Source: Rhodospirillaceae bacterium
Lineage (GTDB): Bacteria > Pseudomonadota > Alphaproteobacteria > Rhodospirillales > Rhodospirillaceae
Reading direction: 5' to 3'
Assembly (NCBI GenBank): GCA_019694335.1
Contig: JAIBCD010000005.1
Location: forward strand, 1 to 64,000
DNA length: 64,000 bases
Of the stretch, positions 24,737 to 34,817 are shown in pieces. Numbering within the stretch: the stretch's first letter is position 1; each line of letters begins with the position of its first letter. A model generated the notes under the pieces. That model searched no databases. It saw only the letters and a list, made by a program, of their open reading frames with translations, and had not been told where the DNA came from. The translations under genes were made by a program, and so were the position numbers.

Positions 24737-25856
24737 TTAGCTGACCACGTCGCCGCCGGTCTTGATGCGCGAGGCCAGCGAGGCGGCCATGAACTTATCC
24801 AGGTCGCCGTCCAGCACCCCTTGCGTGTCCGAGGTTTCCACTTCGGTGCGCAGATCCTTCACCATCTGATAGGGCTGCAGCACGTAAGAGCGGATCTGGT
24901 GGCCCCAGCCGATCTCGGTCTTTGCGGATTCCTGCTGGGCCAGCTTGGCTTCGCGCTTTTCCAGTTCCAGCTCGTACAGGCGCGCACGCAGCATCTCCCA
25001 GCACTTGGCCCGGTTCTGGTGCTGTGAACGCTCGTTCTGGCACTGGACCACGATATTGGTGGGGATATGCGTGATGCGCACCGCGCTGTCGGTCTTGTTG
25101 ACGTGCTGGCCGCCGGCGCCCGAGGCGCGATAGGTGTCGACGCGGCAGTCCTTGTCGTTGATCTCGATCTCGATGGAATCGTCCACCACCGGATAGACCC
25201 ACACCGACGAGAACGAGGTGTGGCGCCGGGCGTTGGAATCATAGGGCGAGATGCGCACCAGCCGGTGCACGCCGCTCTCGGTCTTGAGCCAGCCATAGGC
25301 GTTGACCCCGCCGATGCGGAAGGTGACCGACTTGATGCCCGCGCCATCGCCGGCGCTTTCTTCCAGGTACTCGACCTTGTAACCCTTGCGCTCGGCCCAG
25401 CGCGAATACATGCGCGCCATCATCTCGGCCCAGTCCTGGGCCTCGGTGCCGCCCTGGCCGGCGTGGATTTCGAGATAGCAGTCGTTGCCGTCGGCTTCGC
25501 CCGAGAGCAGGCTTTCCAATTCGATCTGCTTGGCGCGCGCCAGCAGGTCGGCGATCAGCGCGCGGGCTTCGGCAATAGCGCCGTCGTCGCCTTCCTCGTC
25601 GGCGAGTTCCGACAAAGTGACGGCGTCATCCAGTTCCCGCTCCAGCTTGCGGGTCGAGGAAATGGCGGTGTCGAGCTGGGTCCGTTCGCGCATGACCTTC
25701 TGCGCTTCGGACGGCTTGTTCCAGAGATTGGGGTCTTCGGCCTTGGCGTTCAGTTCATCAAGGCGCAGGAGGGCACGATCCCAGTCAAAGATGCCTCCGG
25801 AGCAGGCCGAGGGAACGCTTGATCTCGTTGACCTTGCTCTCGATGTCGGCGCGCAT
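24737..25856 (-). CDS. prfB: peptide chain release factor 2 (programmed +1 frameshift)
   Basis: A 372-residue product made by frameshifting. The first 23 codons (25856 down to 25788, [19 protein letters not shown]...) end at an in-frame TGA. The rest continues in the +1 frame as [13 protein letters not shown]. The GGQ motif appears as [16 protein letters not shown], and the stop-codon-recognition region includes [18 protein letters not shown]. It recognises UAA/UGA. The break is not a mutation, because the classical signal is intact. It converges with dmeF. The 109-bp gap between them has two small hairpins but no clear U-tract terminator. Confidence 0.96.
25785..25799 (-). promoter_or_regulatory. 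prfB programmed +1 frameshift signal
   Basis: On the minus strand the segment is CGGAGGCATCTTTGAC. A Shine-Dalgarno-like GGAGG lies three bases before CTT-TGA-C, the canonical slippery Leu codon followed by the weak UGA-C stop. Low RF2 lets ribosomes slip +1 and make more RF2. Confidence 0.95.
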
Positions 25857-25926
25857 GGGAAATGCCCTCAAATCCGGTTTCGCGCGGTTTTACGGAAAAC
25901 CGGCCGCCAAAACAAGGGCGCGAGGC

Positions 25927-28497
25927 CTAGTACAGGCCGCCGGCGGTGGGGCGGGCGGGCGAGCCGGCGGGAGCCCCCGGTTCGTCGGGATCGAGCTGGT
26001 CCGCCTGGCCGTCGATAGAGGCCTGGGTCATGGGCGAGGTGCCGGTCTTGAAGGCTTCCAGGATCACATGCTTGTCGCCGGGTTCGGCCGGGCGGCCGGT
26101 GTCGAGGTTGACGCGCGCGAGGCTGATGCCGGGCGGCACGCGGAACGGCGTGGCCGGTTTGTCCTTGAGGGCGCCCATCATGAAGTCGCGGAAGATCGGG
26201 GCAGCCACCACACCGCCGGTGTCCTTGGGGCCGAGGGTGCGCGGCTCGTCGAAGCCGACATATACGCCCGCCACCAGGTCGGGCGAGAAGCCCAGGAACC
26301 AGACATCGAAGGCATCGTTGGAGGTGCCGGTCTTGCCCGCCAGCGGCTTGCCGACGGCGCGCGCCGCGGTGCCGGTGCCGCGCTCGATCACGCCCTCCAT
26401 CATGTGCACCACCTGGTACACGCTGGCGGGATCCGCGAGCTGTTCACGTTCGTCGGGCAGTACCGGCGGCCCTTTGCCGTCCCAGGCCGCGGCCGCGCAC
26501 TGCTCGCAGGCGCGCGCGTCGGAGCGGTAGATAGTCTTGCCGAAGCGATCCTGCACACGGTCGATGAACTGCGGCGAGATCTTCTTGCCGCCGTTGACCA
26601 GCTCGCCGTAGGCGATGGTGAGGCGCAGGGCGGTGGTAACCTCGGCGCCCAGTGCGTTGGCAAGGTTGGTGGGCAGCTTGTCGACGATGCCGAATTTCTC
26701 GGCCACGACCGCGACCTTGTCCATGCCGACCGCCTGGGCCAGGCGCACGGTCATCAAGTTCTGGGATTTCTCGAGGCCGTTGCGCAAGGTCGCGCGGCCG
26801 AGGAATTCGCCGGTGTAGTTCTTGGGCTTCCACTTGGGCAAGCCGGGGCCCTGATCCATCACGAACGGCGCATCCAGCACCAGGGTCGAGGGCGTGAAGC
26901 CCTGCTCCATGGCCGCGAGATAGACGAACGGCTTGAAGGCCGAGCCGGGCTGCCGCAACGCTTGGGTGCCACGGTTGAACTGCGAGCGTGCGTAGGAGAA
27001 GCCGCCGACGAGCGCCAGCACGCGCCCCGTGTGCGGGTCCATCACCGCCATGCCGCCTTCGACATTGGGGATTTGACGCAGGCCATAGGTATTGTCGGGA
27101 TAGGCCACGCCCTCGCTGTTGGCTTTGAGCCGCTCGACGGCGATCACATCGCCGGGATGCAGCACGGCGGTCGCGTCCTTGGGCGGTGCCCCGGCGCGTT
27201 GATCGGCGCCGACCGCATGCGCCCAGCGCAACTCGGACATGGGGATGGAACCGGTCAGGCCACCCTTGATGAGGATCACGGCCTTTTCCGGCGACACGGC
27301 CTGCACCATGGCCGTGTCCCATTCCTCGAGCAGTCCTGGGACCGGCGGCAGCTGGTTGAAGCGCTGTTCCAGGTCGCGTCCGGCGGCGATCTTGGTGAGC
27401 GGTCCACGCCAGCCGTGGCGGCGGTCGTAGGTGATCAGACCGTCGCGCAGGGCTTTGTTGGCGAACTTCTGATAGTCCGGGTTGAGCGTGGTGCGTACCG
27501 CGAGGCCGCCCTTGTAGAGCGCGCTTTCGCCCTGGTCCTTGGCGATATCGCGGCGGATGTATTCGGCGAAGTAGTCGGCGTCGGCCACCACTTCGGTGTC
27601 GCCGCGCTCGCGCACCTTGAGCGGTTCGGCGCGCGCGATCTTGGCCTCGGCGTCGGTGATATAGCCGTCTTCCAGCATGCGCTCGATCACGTAATTGCGG
27701 CGATCGACGGCGGCTTCCATATGGCGCAGCGGATTGTAGTTGTTGGGCCCCTTGGCGATGCCCGCCAGGAACGCGGCCTCGGCGACGGTGAGCTCGTCGA
27801 GCGACTTGTTGAAGTAGTTCATCGCCGCCGCGGCCACGCCATAGGCGCCGAAGCCCAGGTACTGCTGGTTCAGGTAAAGCTCGAGGATGTGGTCCTTGGT
27901 GAAGGCGCGCTCGATGCGCAAGGACAGGATCGCCTCGCGCACCTTGCGATCCATCGAGTATTCCTTGCCGAGCAGGAACTGCTGCGCCACCTGCTGGGTG
28001 ATGGTCGAAGCGCCTTTCAGGCGCCGGTCGCTGCCCGAAAGCTTTTCTCCCACCGCCTCGACCACCGCGCGGGTCAGGCCGATCACATCGACGCCGGGAT
28101 GGGTGTAAAAGCGCTGGTCCTCGGAGGCGATGAACGCCTCGCTGATGCGCTTGGGAATCGCCTGGATCGGCACGAACACGCGGCCTTCGACCGCGTACTC
28201 CTGGATCAGGCGGCCGTCGCCGGCGTAGACGCGGGTCATCACCGGCGGATCGTAGGTGGCGAGTTGATGGTAGTCCGGCAGGCCGCGGCTGAAATGCCAG
28301 AACACGAAGATCACGCCGGCGCCCGCGACGAACACGCCCAGCAGAATGACAGCGGCGCCGATCGCCAGCCAACGGGCCAGATTCTGCGACACCCCCAGGC
28401 GCTCGATGAGCCCGGCGAGCTTTTTGGGCGCGAGCTTGGGCGCCTCGATGGTGCGGCGGGGCTTCTCGGGCATCTTTGGGGACGGCTTATCGACCAT
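25927..28497 (-). CDS. mrcA: penicillin-binding protein 1A, bifunctional transglycosylase/transpeptidase
   Basis: An 856-residue protein. It has a cytoplasmic Lys/Pro-rich tail, a membrane anchor (about 50-73, LAIGAAVILLGVFVAGAG) and a GT51 glycosyltransferase domain with the catalytic EDQRFYTHPG and KGASTITQQ segments. An OB-like insertion follows. The transpeptidase has SAFKP (S-x-x-K), SQN (S-x-N) and KTGTS (K-T-G). It polymerises and crosslinks peptidoglycan. ATG 28497 is preferred over GTG 28515 because it has a GAGAG ribosome site. The C-terminus is Asp/Pro/Gly-rich. The amidase gene lies just upstream on the same strand. Confidence 0.95.
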   Translation of the reverse strand: MVDKPSPKMPEKPRRTIEAPKLAPKKLAGLIERLGVSQNLARWLAIGAAVILLGVFVAGAGVIFVFWHFSRGLPDYHQLATYDPPVMTRVYAGDGRLIQEYAVEGRVFVPIQAIPKRISEAFIASEDQRFYTHPGVDVIGLTRAVVEAVGEKLSGSDRRLKGASTITQQVAQQFLLGKEYSMDRKVREAILSLRIERAFTKDHILELYLNQQYLGFGAYGVAAAAMNYFNKSLDELTVAEAAFLAGIAKGPNNYNPLRHMEAAVDRRNYVIERMLEDGYITDAEAKIARAEPLKVRERGDTEVVADADYFAEYIRRDIAKDQGESALYKGGLAVRTTLNPDYQKFANKALRDGLITYDRRHGWRGPLTKIAAGRDLEQRFNQLPPVPGLLEEWDTAMVQAVSPEKAVILIKGGLTGSIPMSELRWAHAVGADQRAGAPPKDATAVLHPGDVIAVERLKANSEGVAYPDNTYGLRQIPNVEGGMAVMDPHTGRVLALVGGFSYARSQFNRGTQALRQPGSAFKPFVYLAAMEQGFTPSTLVLDAPFVMDQGPGLPKWKPKNYTGEFLGRATLRNGLEKSQNLMTVRLAQAVGMDKVAVVAEKFGIVDKLPTNLANALGAEVTTALRLTIAYGELVNGGKKISPQFIDRVQDRFGKTIYRSDARACEQCAAAAWDGKGPPVLPDEREQLADPASVYQVVHMMEGVIERGTGTAARAVGKPLAGKTGTSNDAFDVWFLGFSPDLVAGVYVGFDEPRTLGPKDTGGVVAAPIFRDFMMGALKDKPATPFRVPPGISLARVNLDTGRPAEPGDKHVILEAFKTGTSPMTQASIDGQADQLDPDEPGAPAGSPARPTAGGLY

Positions 28498-28683
28498 GGG
28501 CGCGCTCTCTATCACACCTCAGCCCGGCGAATCAGGAGAATCGACCGGCTAAGGCCCTCATTTCTCTCCGGAATTACGGCAAAAATAGGTGGTTGGCCCG
28601 TGTTTTCCCGGTCACAGCACCCGAAAAACCCATGAAAAGACAACGGCCGGGCGGGACTACCGTTGCAAATTCTTGTTTCTGTC

Positions 28684-28727
28684 GCGTGTCCGGACGCAAA
28701 ACCGGCACCCACTTTTGCTGGACACGC
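28684..28727. repeat. dispersed palindrome, GCGTGTCC...GGACACGC
   Basis: Arms GCGTGTCC (28684-28691) and GGACACGC (28720-28727) enclose CGGACGCAAAACCGGCACCC-type sequence. It shares arms and core with the elements at 40141, 41524 and 48129. It lies just downstream of the amidase stop. Confidence 0.85.
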
Positions 28728-28728
28728 T

Positions 28729-30012
28729 CTAGGAGCGCCGGGCGCTCTGGATTGCCCCAAAATGTTCATCCAGGCCGCGCACCACCGCGGCCATCAGCTT
28801 GGCCCGGTAGCTCTCGGTCTTGAGCGCGGCCTCTTCCTCTTTATGCGAGAGGTAGCCCATTTCGATCAGCACCGAGGGGATGTCCGGCGACTTGAGCACG
28901 GCGAAGCGGGCAAAGCGGTGGGCGGTGCGCAGCATCATGGCCTCGCGCTTCAGCTGGTCGATGAGCCGGCCGGCGACGCGGGTGGCGAGATTCATGCTCT
29001 CGCGTTGGGCCAGGTCCACCAGGATGTGGCGCACCTCCTGTGTCTCGCGCGACAGGTCGATGCCGATGATACGGTCGGCGTCGTTTTCCTGGTCGGCCAG
29101 CGCCGCGGCCTCGGCGTCCGAGGCCTTTTCCGAAAGGGTGTAGACCGACAGGCCGCGCACGGTTTTGTTGGCGATGGAATCCGCGTGCAGCGAGACGAAG
29201 ATGTCGGCGCCCGCGTCATGCGCCAGTTCGCGCCGCTCGGTCAGGCCCACCGACACGTCCTTCTCGCGCGTCAGCACCACTTTGTAGCGGCCGGTCTCTT
29301 CCAGGCGGCTCTTGAGCTGGCGCGCGGCGGCAAGGGTGATGATCTTCTCGTAGATGCCGCTGGCGCCGATGGCGCCGGGATCGACACCGCCGTGCCCGGG
29401 ATCGAGCATCACGACCTTCTTGGTGCTGGCGGGATTCTTGCCAGGCTTGATCTTGTCGTCCTTGGTCCTATCGTCGGTTTTCGCCCCGTCGATTTTTCCT
29501 TGGGCGACCTGCGGCATGGTTTGCTTGCCGATGCGGAACTGGGGCCCGACCTGGGCCATGAACTTGTCCTTGGTGGTGCGTTCCAGGTCGACGACGAACC
29601 GGTGCGGCGTGCCGCCGGTGGCGGGCAGGACGAAAGCATTCTTCACATCCGCGGCGTCGGCGAGGTCGATGACCACCCGGGTATCGCCGGCCTGGAACAG
29701 GCCCCAGCGGATGGATTTGATCAGGCCGGTGGGCGCCGGCATCGGGCTGCCGCCGTTACCGACGGTGAAGTCGAGTTCGGGCAGATCGAGGACGATCCGG
29801 TAGGGATCGGCCAGGCGGAAAATGCTGAAATCGATGTTTTCGGACAGCTCGAGGACAAAACGGGTGCGGTCGCCGGTGCTGGAAAGGCGCAGGGCGGAGG
29901 CCACCCCGACCGCGAAAGCGCGGCCCGGCAGCAGCAACGCTCCCGACACGCCCGCCAACCCGCCGACCATGCCCCGGCGGCTGATCCAGGGGATTTTTCC
30001 CTTAAAATCCAA
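28729..30012 (-). CDS. N-acetylmuramoyl-L-alanine amidase (AmiC-like, Tat-exported)
   Basis: A 427-residue protein from a TTG start. The N-terminus has a twin-arginine signal (ISRRGMVGGLAG, ending GRAFAVG). An AMIN domain at about 40-150 (RFVLELSENIDFSIFRL) targets the septum or peptidoglycan. The Amidase_3 domain has zinc ligands in DPGHGG and SLHAD and the catalytic Glu in LIEMGYLS. It cleaves the MurNAc-L-Ala bond during cell separation. It is usually activated by EnvC/NlpD-type factors. The insertion in the catalytic domain (SEKASDAEAAALADQEN) resembles the autoinhibitory helix region of AmiA/B/C. Confidence 0.93.
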   Translation of the reverse strand: MDFKGKIPWISRRGMVGGLAGVSGALLLPGRAFAVGVASALRLSSTGDRTRFVLELSENIDFSIFRLADPYRIVLDLPELDFTVGNGGSPMPAPTGLIKSIRWGLFQAGDTRVVIDLADAADVKNAFVLPATGGTPHRFVVDLERTTKDKFMAQVGPQFRIGKQTMPQVAQGKIDGAKTDDRTKDDKIKPGKNPASTKKVVMLDPGHGGVDPGAIGASGIYEKIITLAAARQLKSRLEETGRYKVVLTREKDVSVGLTERRELAHDAGADIFVSLHADSIANKTVRGLSVYTLSEKASDAEAAALADQENDADRIIGIDLSRETQEVRHILVDLAQRESMNLATRVAGRLIDQLKREAMMLRTAHRFARFAVLKSPDIPSVLIEMGYLSHKEEEAALKTESYRAKLMAAVVRGLDEHFGAIQSARRS

Positions 30013-30623
30013 TCTATTAACCCCCTAACGCATCGCCGGCGTCGCCGGTCAATCAGTCAGCGCGGCTTGCACGGCTCTCGCGTAAAACCTGAAGAATCTT
30101 GCTCTAACCCATTGAGTAAAAACAACATACAACAGCGATCCGCACCCGGCAAGATTCTTAAGGGTCGCGTGGCCGCCAGCCCCCTGTCGGACCCGGCATT
30201 TGCGGTTGTCACCTTGCCCGGGGGGCGTCTATGGTGGATGTGCTTGTGGTCGTTCCTGACACGGTGCAAGCCGCCAGCCGCTTGAGTTTCCGGGATTTTT
30301 TGGAAACCCCTCCGCGGCCTTGGCCGGCGGAAATTCCATCAGGATGCGTCCCAGCTCCACCGGTTCAAGCAGCGGCCTCCCGGCCGCACTTGTCCCAGAG
30401 ATTCATCCCCGGGGGCATCCCGTGCGACTGGCCTCTTTCCTTTATCCACAGCGGCAGCCCGCCTTTGCGGCGGACGCAATCGTTGCTGCCTTTGTGACGG
30501 CCGACATCGCGCTGGCTCCGGGACTTTCGATTTTCACCAAACTGCCGCGGACGCGCGCCCTTTCACCCGCATTCAGGGTCAAGGCGCGCGCGGGAACCGC
30601 CGCATCACGGAGTACGACTTACT
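30013..30623 (+). other. 611-bp intergenic region, probable long rne leader
   Basis: This lies between the divergent amidase and rne starts. No convincing gene is present. Short frames here have no family signature or ribosome site. Long 5' untranslated regions are typical of rne, where RNase E cleaves its own leader. The region also contains AT-richer sequence around 30070-30150 that could hold promoters. I see no conserved hairpin that can be named. Confidence 0.5.
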
Positions 30624-33600
30624 ATGGTCAAGAGAATGCTGATCGATGCCACGCACCCGGAAGAGACCCGGGTCGTGGTGCTGGACGGAACACGGCTTGA
30701 AGAGTTCGATGTAGAGACCTCCACCAAGAAGCAGATCAAGGGCAACATCTACCTGGCCAAGGTGGTCAGGGTTGAGCCCTCGCTTCAGGCGGCCTTCGTC
30801 GATTACGGCGGGAACCGGCACGGGTTCCTGGCCTTCAGTGAAATCCATCCGGACTATTACCAGATCCCGGTCGCCGACCGCGAACGCCTGATGGCGGAAG
30901 TTGCTCGCCATCAGGACGAGGAGGACGAACACACCTCTTCCGCACCGCCGCCGCCGCACACCGAGGACCGCGACCACCACGACGACCATGGGCATGACGA
31001 GCACGCCCCCGATGGTCATCATGACGATCATGCGCATGACGATCACGCACATGATGAGCACGGCGAAGTGCCGTTGGCCTTCATTCCTCCGGCGATCACC
31101 GCCGAGATCTCGCCCGACGAGCCGCATGACGAACCGGCGCTCGCCGAGGGCGGCGCGGCCCCGGAACCCCATCACGAAGACGATCACCATGAAGAAGATG
31201 GGGGGCCTGAGCCGCAGCGCGGCGTGATCGAGGAGATCGAGCCGGTCGCCACCGCCGAGACCGTGACCGAGGTCGGCGGCGACACCGCGCCGGCGCCCGC
31301 CGAAGCCGCGCCGGAAGCTGCCGAAGGAACGGATAGGCCGGTCGCGGAAGTCCTGCCGCCGGCGCCCGCCCCCGACACGGTCGGCGGCGAGGACGACGAG
31401 GACGACGACGCCGCCGCGGTGGACAAACAGCGCCGCCGCTTCGTGGCCGCGCGTCATTACAAGATCCAGGAAGTCATCAAGCGCCGGCAGATCATGCTGG
31501 TGCAGGTGGTCAAGGAGGAACGCGGCAACAAAGGCGCCGCGCTCACCACCTTCCTGTCGCTCGCCGGCCGCTACTGCGTGCTGATGCCCAACTCGGCGCG
31601 CGGCGGCGGGGTTTCGCGCAAGATCACCTCGGCGCAAGACCGCCGGCGCCTGAAGCAGATCGTCGGCGACCTGGAACTGCCCAGCAACATGGCGGTGATC
31701 CTGCGCACCGCCGGCGCCGACCGCAACAAAGCCGAGATCAAGCGCGACTACGAATACCTGCAGCGCACCTGGAACCAGATCCGTGAAGTCACCATGGGCA
31801 GCCGCGCGCCCGCGTTGATCCACGAGGAAGCCAGCCTGATCAAGCGCGCAATCCGCGACATCTACTCGCGCGACATCGAGGAGATCTGGGTCGACGGCGA
31901 GGAAGGCTACAAGACCGGCAAGGACTTCATGAAGACCTTGACGCCGTCGCACGCCAAGAAGGTGCAGCGCTACAAGGACGACATCATTCCCCTGTACCAC
32001 CGCTACCAGGTGGAAACCCAGATGGAGTCGATCAACAGCCCGGTGGTGCAGCTGCGCTCGGGCGGCTCGATCGTGTTCGCCCAGACCGAAGCGCTGGTCG
32101 CCATCGACGTCAACTCCGGCCGCGCCACCAAGGAACGGCACATCGAGGAAACCGCCTACAAGACCAACATGGAAGCGGCCGAAGAGATCGCCCGCCAGTT
32201 GCGTCTGCGCGACCTCGCCGGCCTGATCGTCATCGACTTCATCGACATGGAAGACAACCGCAACAACCACGCGGTTGAACGCCGGCTGAAGGAATCGCTC
32301 AAGGCCGACCGCGCCCGCATCCAGGTGGGCCGCATCAGCCACTTCGGCCTGCTGGAGCTTTCCCGCCAACGTTTACGCCCGAGCCTGATCGAGACCAACT
32401 TCAAGGTCTGCACCCATTGCGCGGGCTCCGGCATGGTGCGCTCGACCGAATCAGCGGCCGTGCACTCGCTGCGCATGCTGGAAGAGGAAGGCGTGCGCCG
32501 GCGCTCGAGCGAAGTCACCATCACCGTCCATCCGGACGTGGCGCTCTACATGCTCAACTACAAGCGCGAGATGCTGGCCTCGATCGAGGCGCGTTATGGC
32601 CTCAAGGTCTATGTGCTCGGCGATCCGGCGCTGATCCCGCCCAACCTGCGCCTCGACCGCATCAAGGCGCATCGCGGCGATGACGGCGAGCACGTGGTTG
32701 CCCGGGAACATGACCGCGAATCCCTGCCCGCACCGGTCGCGGTGGACGACGAAGACGAGGACGGCGCCGAGGCATCAAACGACGAACAACCGCGGGAACG
32801 CCATGAAGGCCACCGTGAAGGCCGCGATCGCGGCGGCCGCATCCGGCGCGATCGCGGTGACCGCGACCGGGGCGAACGGGACCGGGGCGAGCGTGATCAT
32901 AGCGAACGAGACCGGGGCGAACGAGACCAGAATCGCGAACACCGGTCGCACGACGGCGGCCCCCGGGACGACGAGGACGGCGGCGGCCGCAAGCGGCGGC
33001 GGCGGCGGAGACGGCGCGGCGGTGGTGGCCATGGCGAAAACGGCCGCCCGGACGAGAATCGCGGTTTTCCGGGACAACCCGATCAGGCCGCGCGTGAAGA
33101 CGCCGGCAACCGGGCCTTCGACGATAACGGCCCAGGCGAGCAAACCGCCGGCGAGCCGGTTCCTGGAGAGCAAGGCCAGGGCGATCAGGGCGAAGGCGGC
33201 CGCGATGGCGGCCGGCGCCGGCGTCGTGGGCGCCGCGGCGGACGCCGCCGGCGCCGTGGCGGCGAGGGCGAACGCCAGGGCGGTTTCGACGCACAGGACG
33301 GAACGCCACACCGCGACGACGGCAGCCCCGCCGCGCCGGAATCTTTCGACACGCCGCGCGTGAGCGAACCGGCATCCGTGGAAACGCGCGCCACGCCCGC
33401 CCAAGAATCTCCGCAGGAACCCGCGCAGGAGTCAGGTGGAGGCGCTTCGCGCTTCTTCCGCGCCATCAAGTCGCGCCTGCGCGGCGACAGCGACGACGCC
33501 AAGGATGAAGCGCCGGCGCCCGCGCCGGTGGCCGCAACGCCGCCTCCCGCGGCCGCGCCCCCGGTCACGGTGGCGCCTCCGCCCGCACCGCCCGCGCCGG

Positions 33601-33653
33601 AAGAACCGGCCGGCCCGAAGCGCGGCGGCTGGTGGCAGAATCCGACAAAATAA
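30624..33653 (+). CDS. rne: ribonuclease E
   Basis: A 1,009-residue protein. The N-terminal catalytic half starts MVKRMLIDATHPEETRV. Its S1 domain is split by an insertion of about 170 residues rich in His, Asp and Glu (DEHAPDGHHDDHAHDDHAHD) and then Pro/Ala. The catalytic DNase I-like domain carries AIDVNSGRATK and VIDFIDMED. The zinc link is CTHCAGSG. The C-terminal half is a disordered, Arg-rich and Pro-rich scaffold that would bind RNA and degradosome partners, ending WWQNPTK. It performs mRNA decay and rRNA/tRNA processing at the membrane. The S1 insertion is typical of alphaproteobacteria, although this one is strongly histidine-rich. Confidence 0.95.
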   Translation: MVKRMLIDATHPEETRVVVLDGTRLEEFDVETSTKKQIKGNIYLAKVVRVEPSLQAAFVDYGGNRHGFLAFSEIHPDYYQIPVADRERLMAEVARHQDEEDEHTSSAPPPPHTEDRDHHDDHGHDEHAPDGHHDDHAHDDHAHDEHGEVPLAFIPPAITAEISPDEPHDEPALAEGGAAPEPHHEDDHHEEDGGPEPQRGVIEEIEPVATAETVTEVGGDTAPAPAEAAPEAAEGTDRPVAEVLPPAPAPDTVGGEDDEDDDAAAVDKQRRRFVAARHYKIQEVIKRRQIMLVQVVKEERGNKGAALTTFLSLAGRYCVLMPNSARGGGVSRKITSAQDRRRLKQIVGDLELPSNMAVILRTAGADRNKAEIKRDYEYLQRTWNQIREVTMGSRAPALIHEEASLIKRAIRDIYSRDIEEIWVDGEEGYKTGKDFMKTLTPSHAKKVQRYKDDIIPLYHRYQVETQMESINSPVVQLRSGGSIVFAQTEALVAIDVNSGRATKERHIEETAYKTNMEAAEEIARQLRLRDLAGLIVIDFIDMEDNRNNHAVERRLKESLKADRARIQVGRISHFGLLELSRQRLRPSLIETNFKVCTHCAGSGMVRSTESAAVHSLRMLEEEGVRRRSSEVTITVHPDVALYMLNYKREMLASIEARYGLKVYVLGDPALIPPNLRLDRIKAHRGDDGEHVVAREHDRESLPAPVAVDDEDEDGAEASNDEQPRERHEGHREGRDRGGRIRRDRGDRDRGERDRGERDHSERDRGERDQNREHRSHDGGPRDDEDGGGRKRRRRRRRRGGGGHGENGRPDENRGFPGQPDQAAREDAGNRAFDDNGPGEQTAGEPVPGEQGQGDQGEGGRDGGRRRRRGRRGGRRRRRGGEGERQGGFDAQDGTPHRDDGSPAAPESFDTPRVSEPASVETRATPAQESPQEPAQESGGGASRFFRAIKSRLRGDSDDAKDEAPAPAPVAATPPPAAAPPVTVAPPPAPPAPEEPAGPKRGGWWQNPTK

Positions 33654-33659
33654 GATCGA

Positions 33660-34817
33660 TTAGAGGTTCCGCGTCCGCCAGGCTTTGAGGCGGACGCAGG
33701 CCTCTTCGATATCGGCGGTCGATCCGGCGAAGGAGAACCGCACGAAGCGGTGACCCAGGTCCGGATCGAAGTCGATGCCGGGCGTGGCCGCGACGCCGGC
33801 TTCATGCAGCATCGCCCGGCAGAAGGTCATGGCGTTGTCGGTCAGCGCCGACACGTCCGCGTAGATGTAGAACGCGCCGTCGGCGGGCGCGAAGCGCGAG
33901 AAGCCGATCTCCGGCAGCTTGGCCAGCAATATCTCGCGGTTACGCGCATAGCGCGCGACGTTGGCTTCCAACTCGTCGATGCAGTCGAACACCGCCACAC
34001 CGGCGTGCTGCGAGATCGTGGGCGCCGAGATGAACATATTCTGCGCCAGGCACTCCAGCGCGCGCAGGAAATCCGGCGGCACCACCAGCCAACCCAACCG
34101 CCAGCCGGTCATGCTGAAGTACTTGGAGAAACTGTTGATGACGAGCGCGCTCGGGCTGCAGGCGGCTGCGCTCGTGGTTTTCGGTCCGAAGCTGAGGCCG
34201 TGGTAGATTTCGTCCGAGATCAGGCGGATGCCGTTGTCGTGGCAAAATCCCGCCAGCGCCTTGAACTCCGCTGGCGCGATCACCGACCCCGTGGGGTTGG
34301 CCGGGCTCGCGACGATCAGGCCGTCCGGCAGTTTGGGCATTTTGCGCAGGTGGTCGGGCGTCACCGCATAGTGAGTCGAAGCGTCCACCGGTATCAATTC
34401 CGGGACTATGCCCAGGCTTTTCAGGATATGGCGGTAGGCGGGGTAGCCGGGCGACGCCAAAGCGACCCGGTCGCCGGCCTCGAAGGCGGTGATGAACGCG
34501 AGAGTGAAAGCCGCCGACGATCCCATGGTCACAAAAACACGCTCCGGATCGAGGTCGATGCCGTCGGTTTTCTTGTAATGGGCGGCGATCCTGGCGCGCA
34601 GCGGCGGAATCCCGCCCGCCATGGTGTAGCCCAGAATGTCGTCGTTGAGCGCGCGGCCGATAGCGGCGAGCGCCTTCTTGGGAATCCCGGTCGACGGCTG
34701 GCCGACCTCCAAGTGGATCACGCTGCGCCCCGCGGCCTCGAGGGTGAGCGCATCCCGAAGCACATCCATGACGATGAATGGCGGCACCACGCCCCGGTTC
34801 GCGATCTTCAAGGCCAT
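33660..34817 (-). CDS. PLP-dependent class I/II aminotransferase
   Basis: A 385-residue fold-type I aminotransferase. The PLP lysine is in SFSKYFSMTGWRLGW, the cofactor Asn in SPANPTGSV, and the Asp-Tyr in SDEIYHGL. The substrate is not determined. The sequence resembles alpha-aminotransferases for aspartate or aromatic amino acids. The ATG at 34817 overlaps the stop of the upstream lipoprotein gene (TGATG). An apparent longer frame to 35441 is an antisense artefact. The stop lies 6 bp after the rne stop on the opposite strand. Confidence 0.9.
   Translation of the reverse strand: MALKIANRGVVPPFIVMDVLRDALTLEAAGRSVIHLEVGQPSTGIPKKALAAIGRALNDDILGYTMAGGIPPLRARIAAHYKKTDGIDLDPERVFVTMGSSAAFTLAFITAFEAGDRVALASPGYPAYRHILKSLGIVPELIPVDASTHYAVTPDHLRKMPKLPDGLIVASPANPTGSVIAPAEFKALAGFCHDNGIRLISDEIYHGLSFGPKTTSAAACSPSALVINSFSKYFSMTGWRLGWLVVPPDFLRALECLAQNMFISAPTISQHAGVAVFDCIDELEANVARYARNREILLAKLPEIGFSRFAPADGAFYIYADVSALTDNAMTFCRAMLHEAGVAATPGIDFDPDLGHRFVRFSFAGSTADIEEACVRLKAWRTRNL

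Noticed and set aside
24737-25787. prfB as a pseudogene with a frameshift
   Set aside because: The break coincides exactly with the canonical SD-CTT-TGA-C recoding signal.
25819-28635. Over 900-codon frame opposite mrcA and the prfB start
   Set aside because: Shadow of PBP1A, which has all its transglycosylase and transpeptidase motifs.
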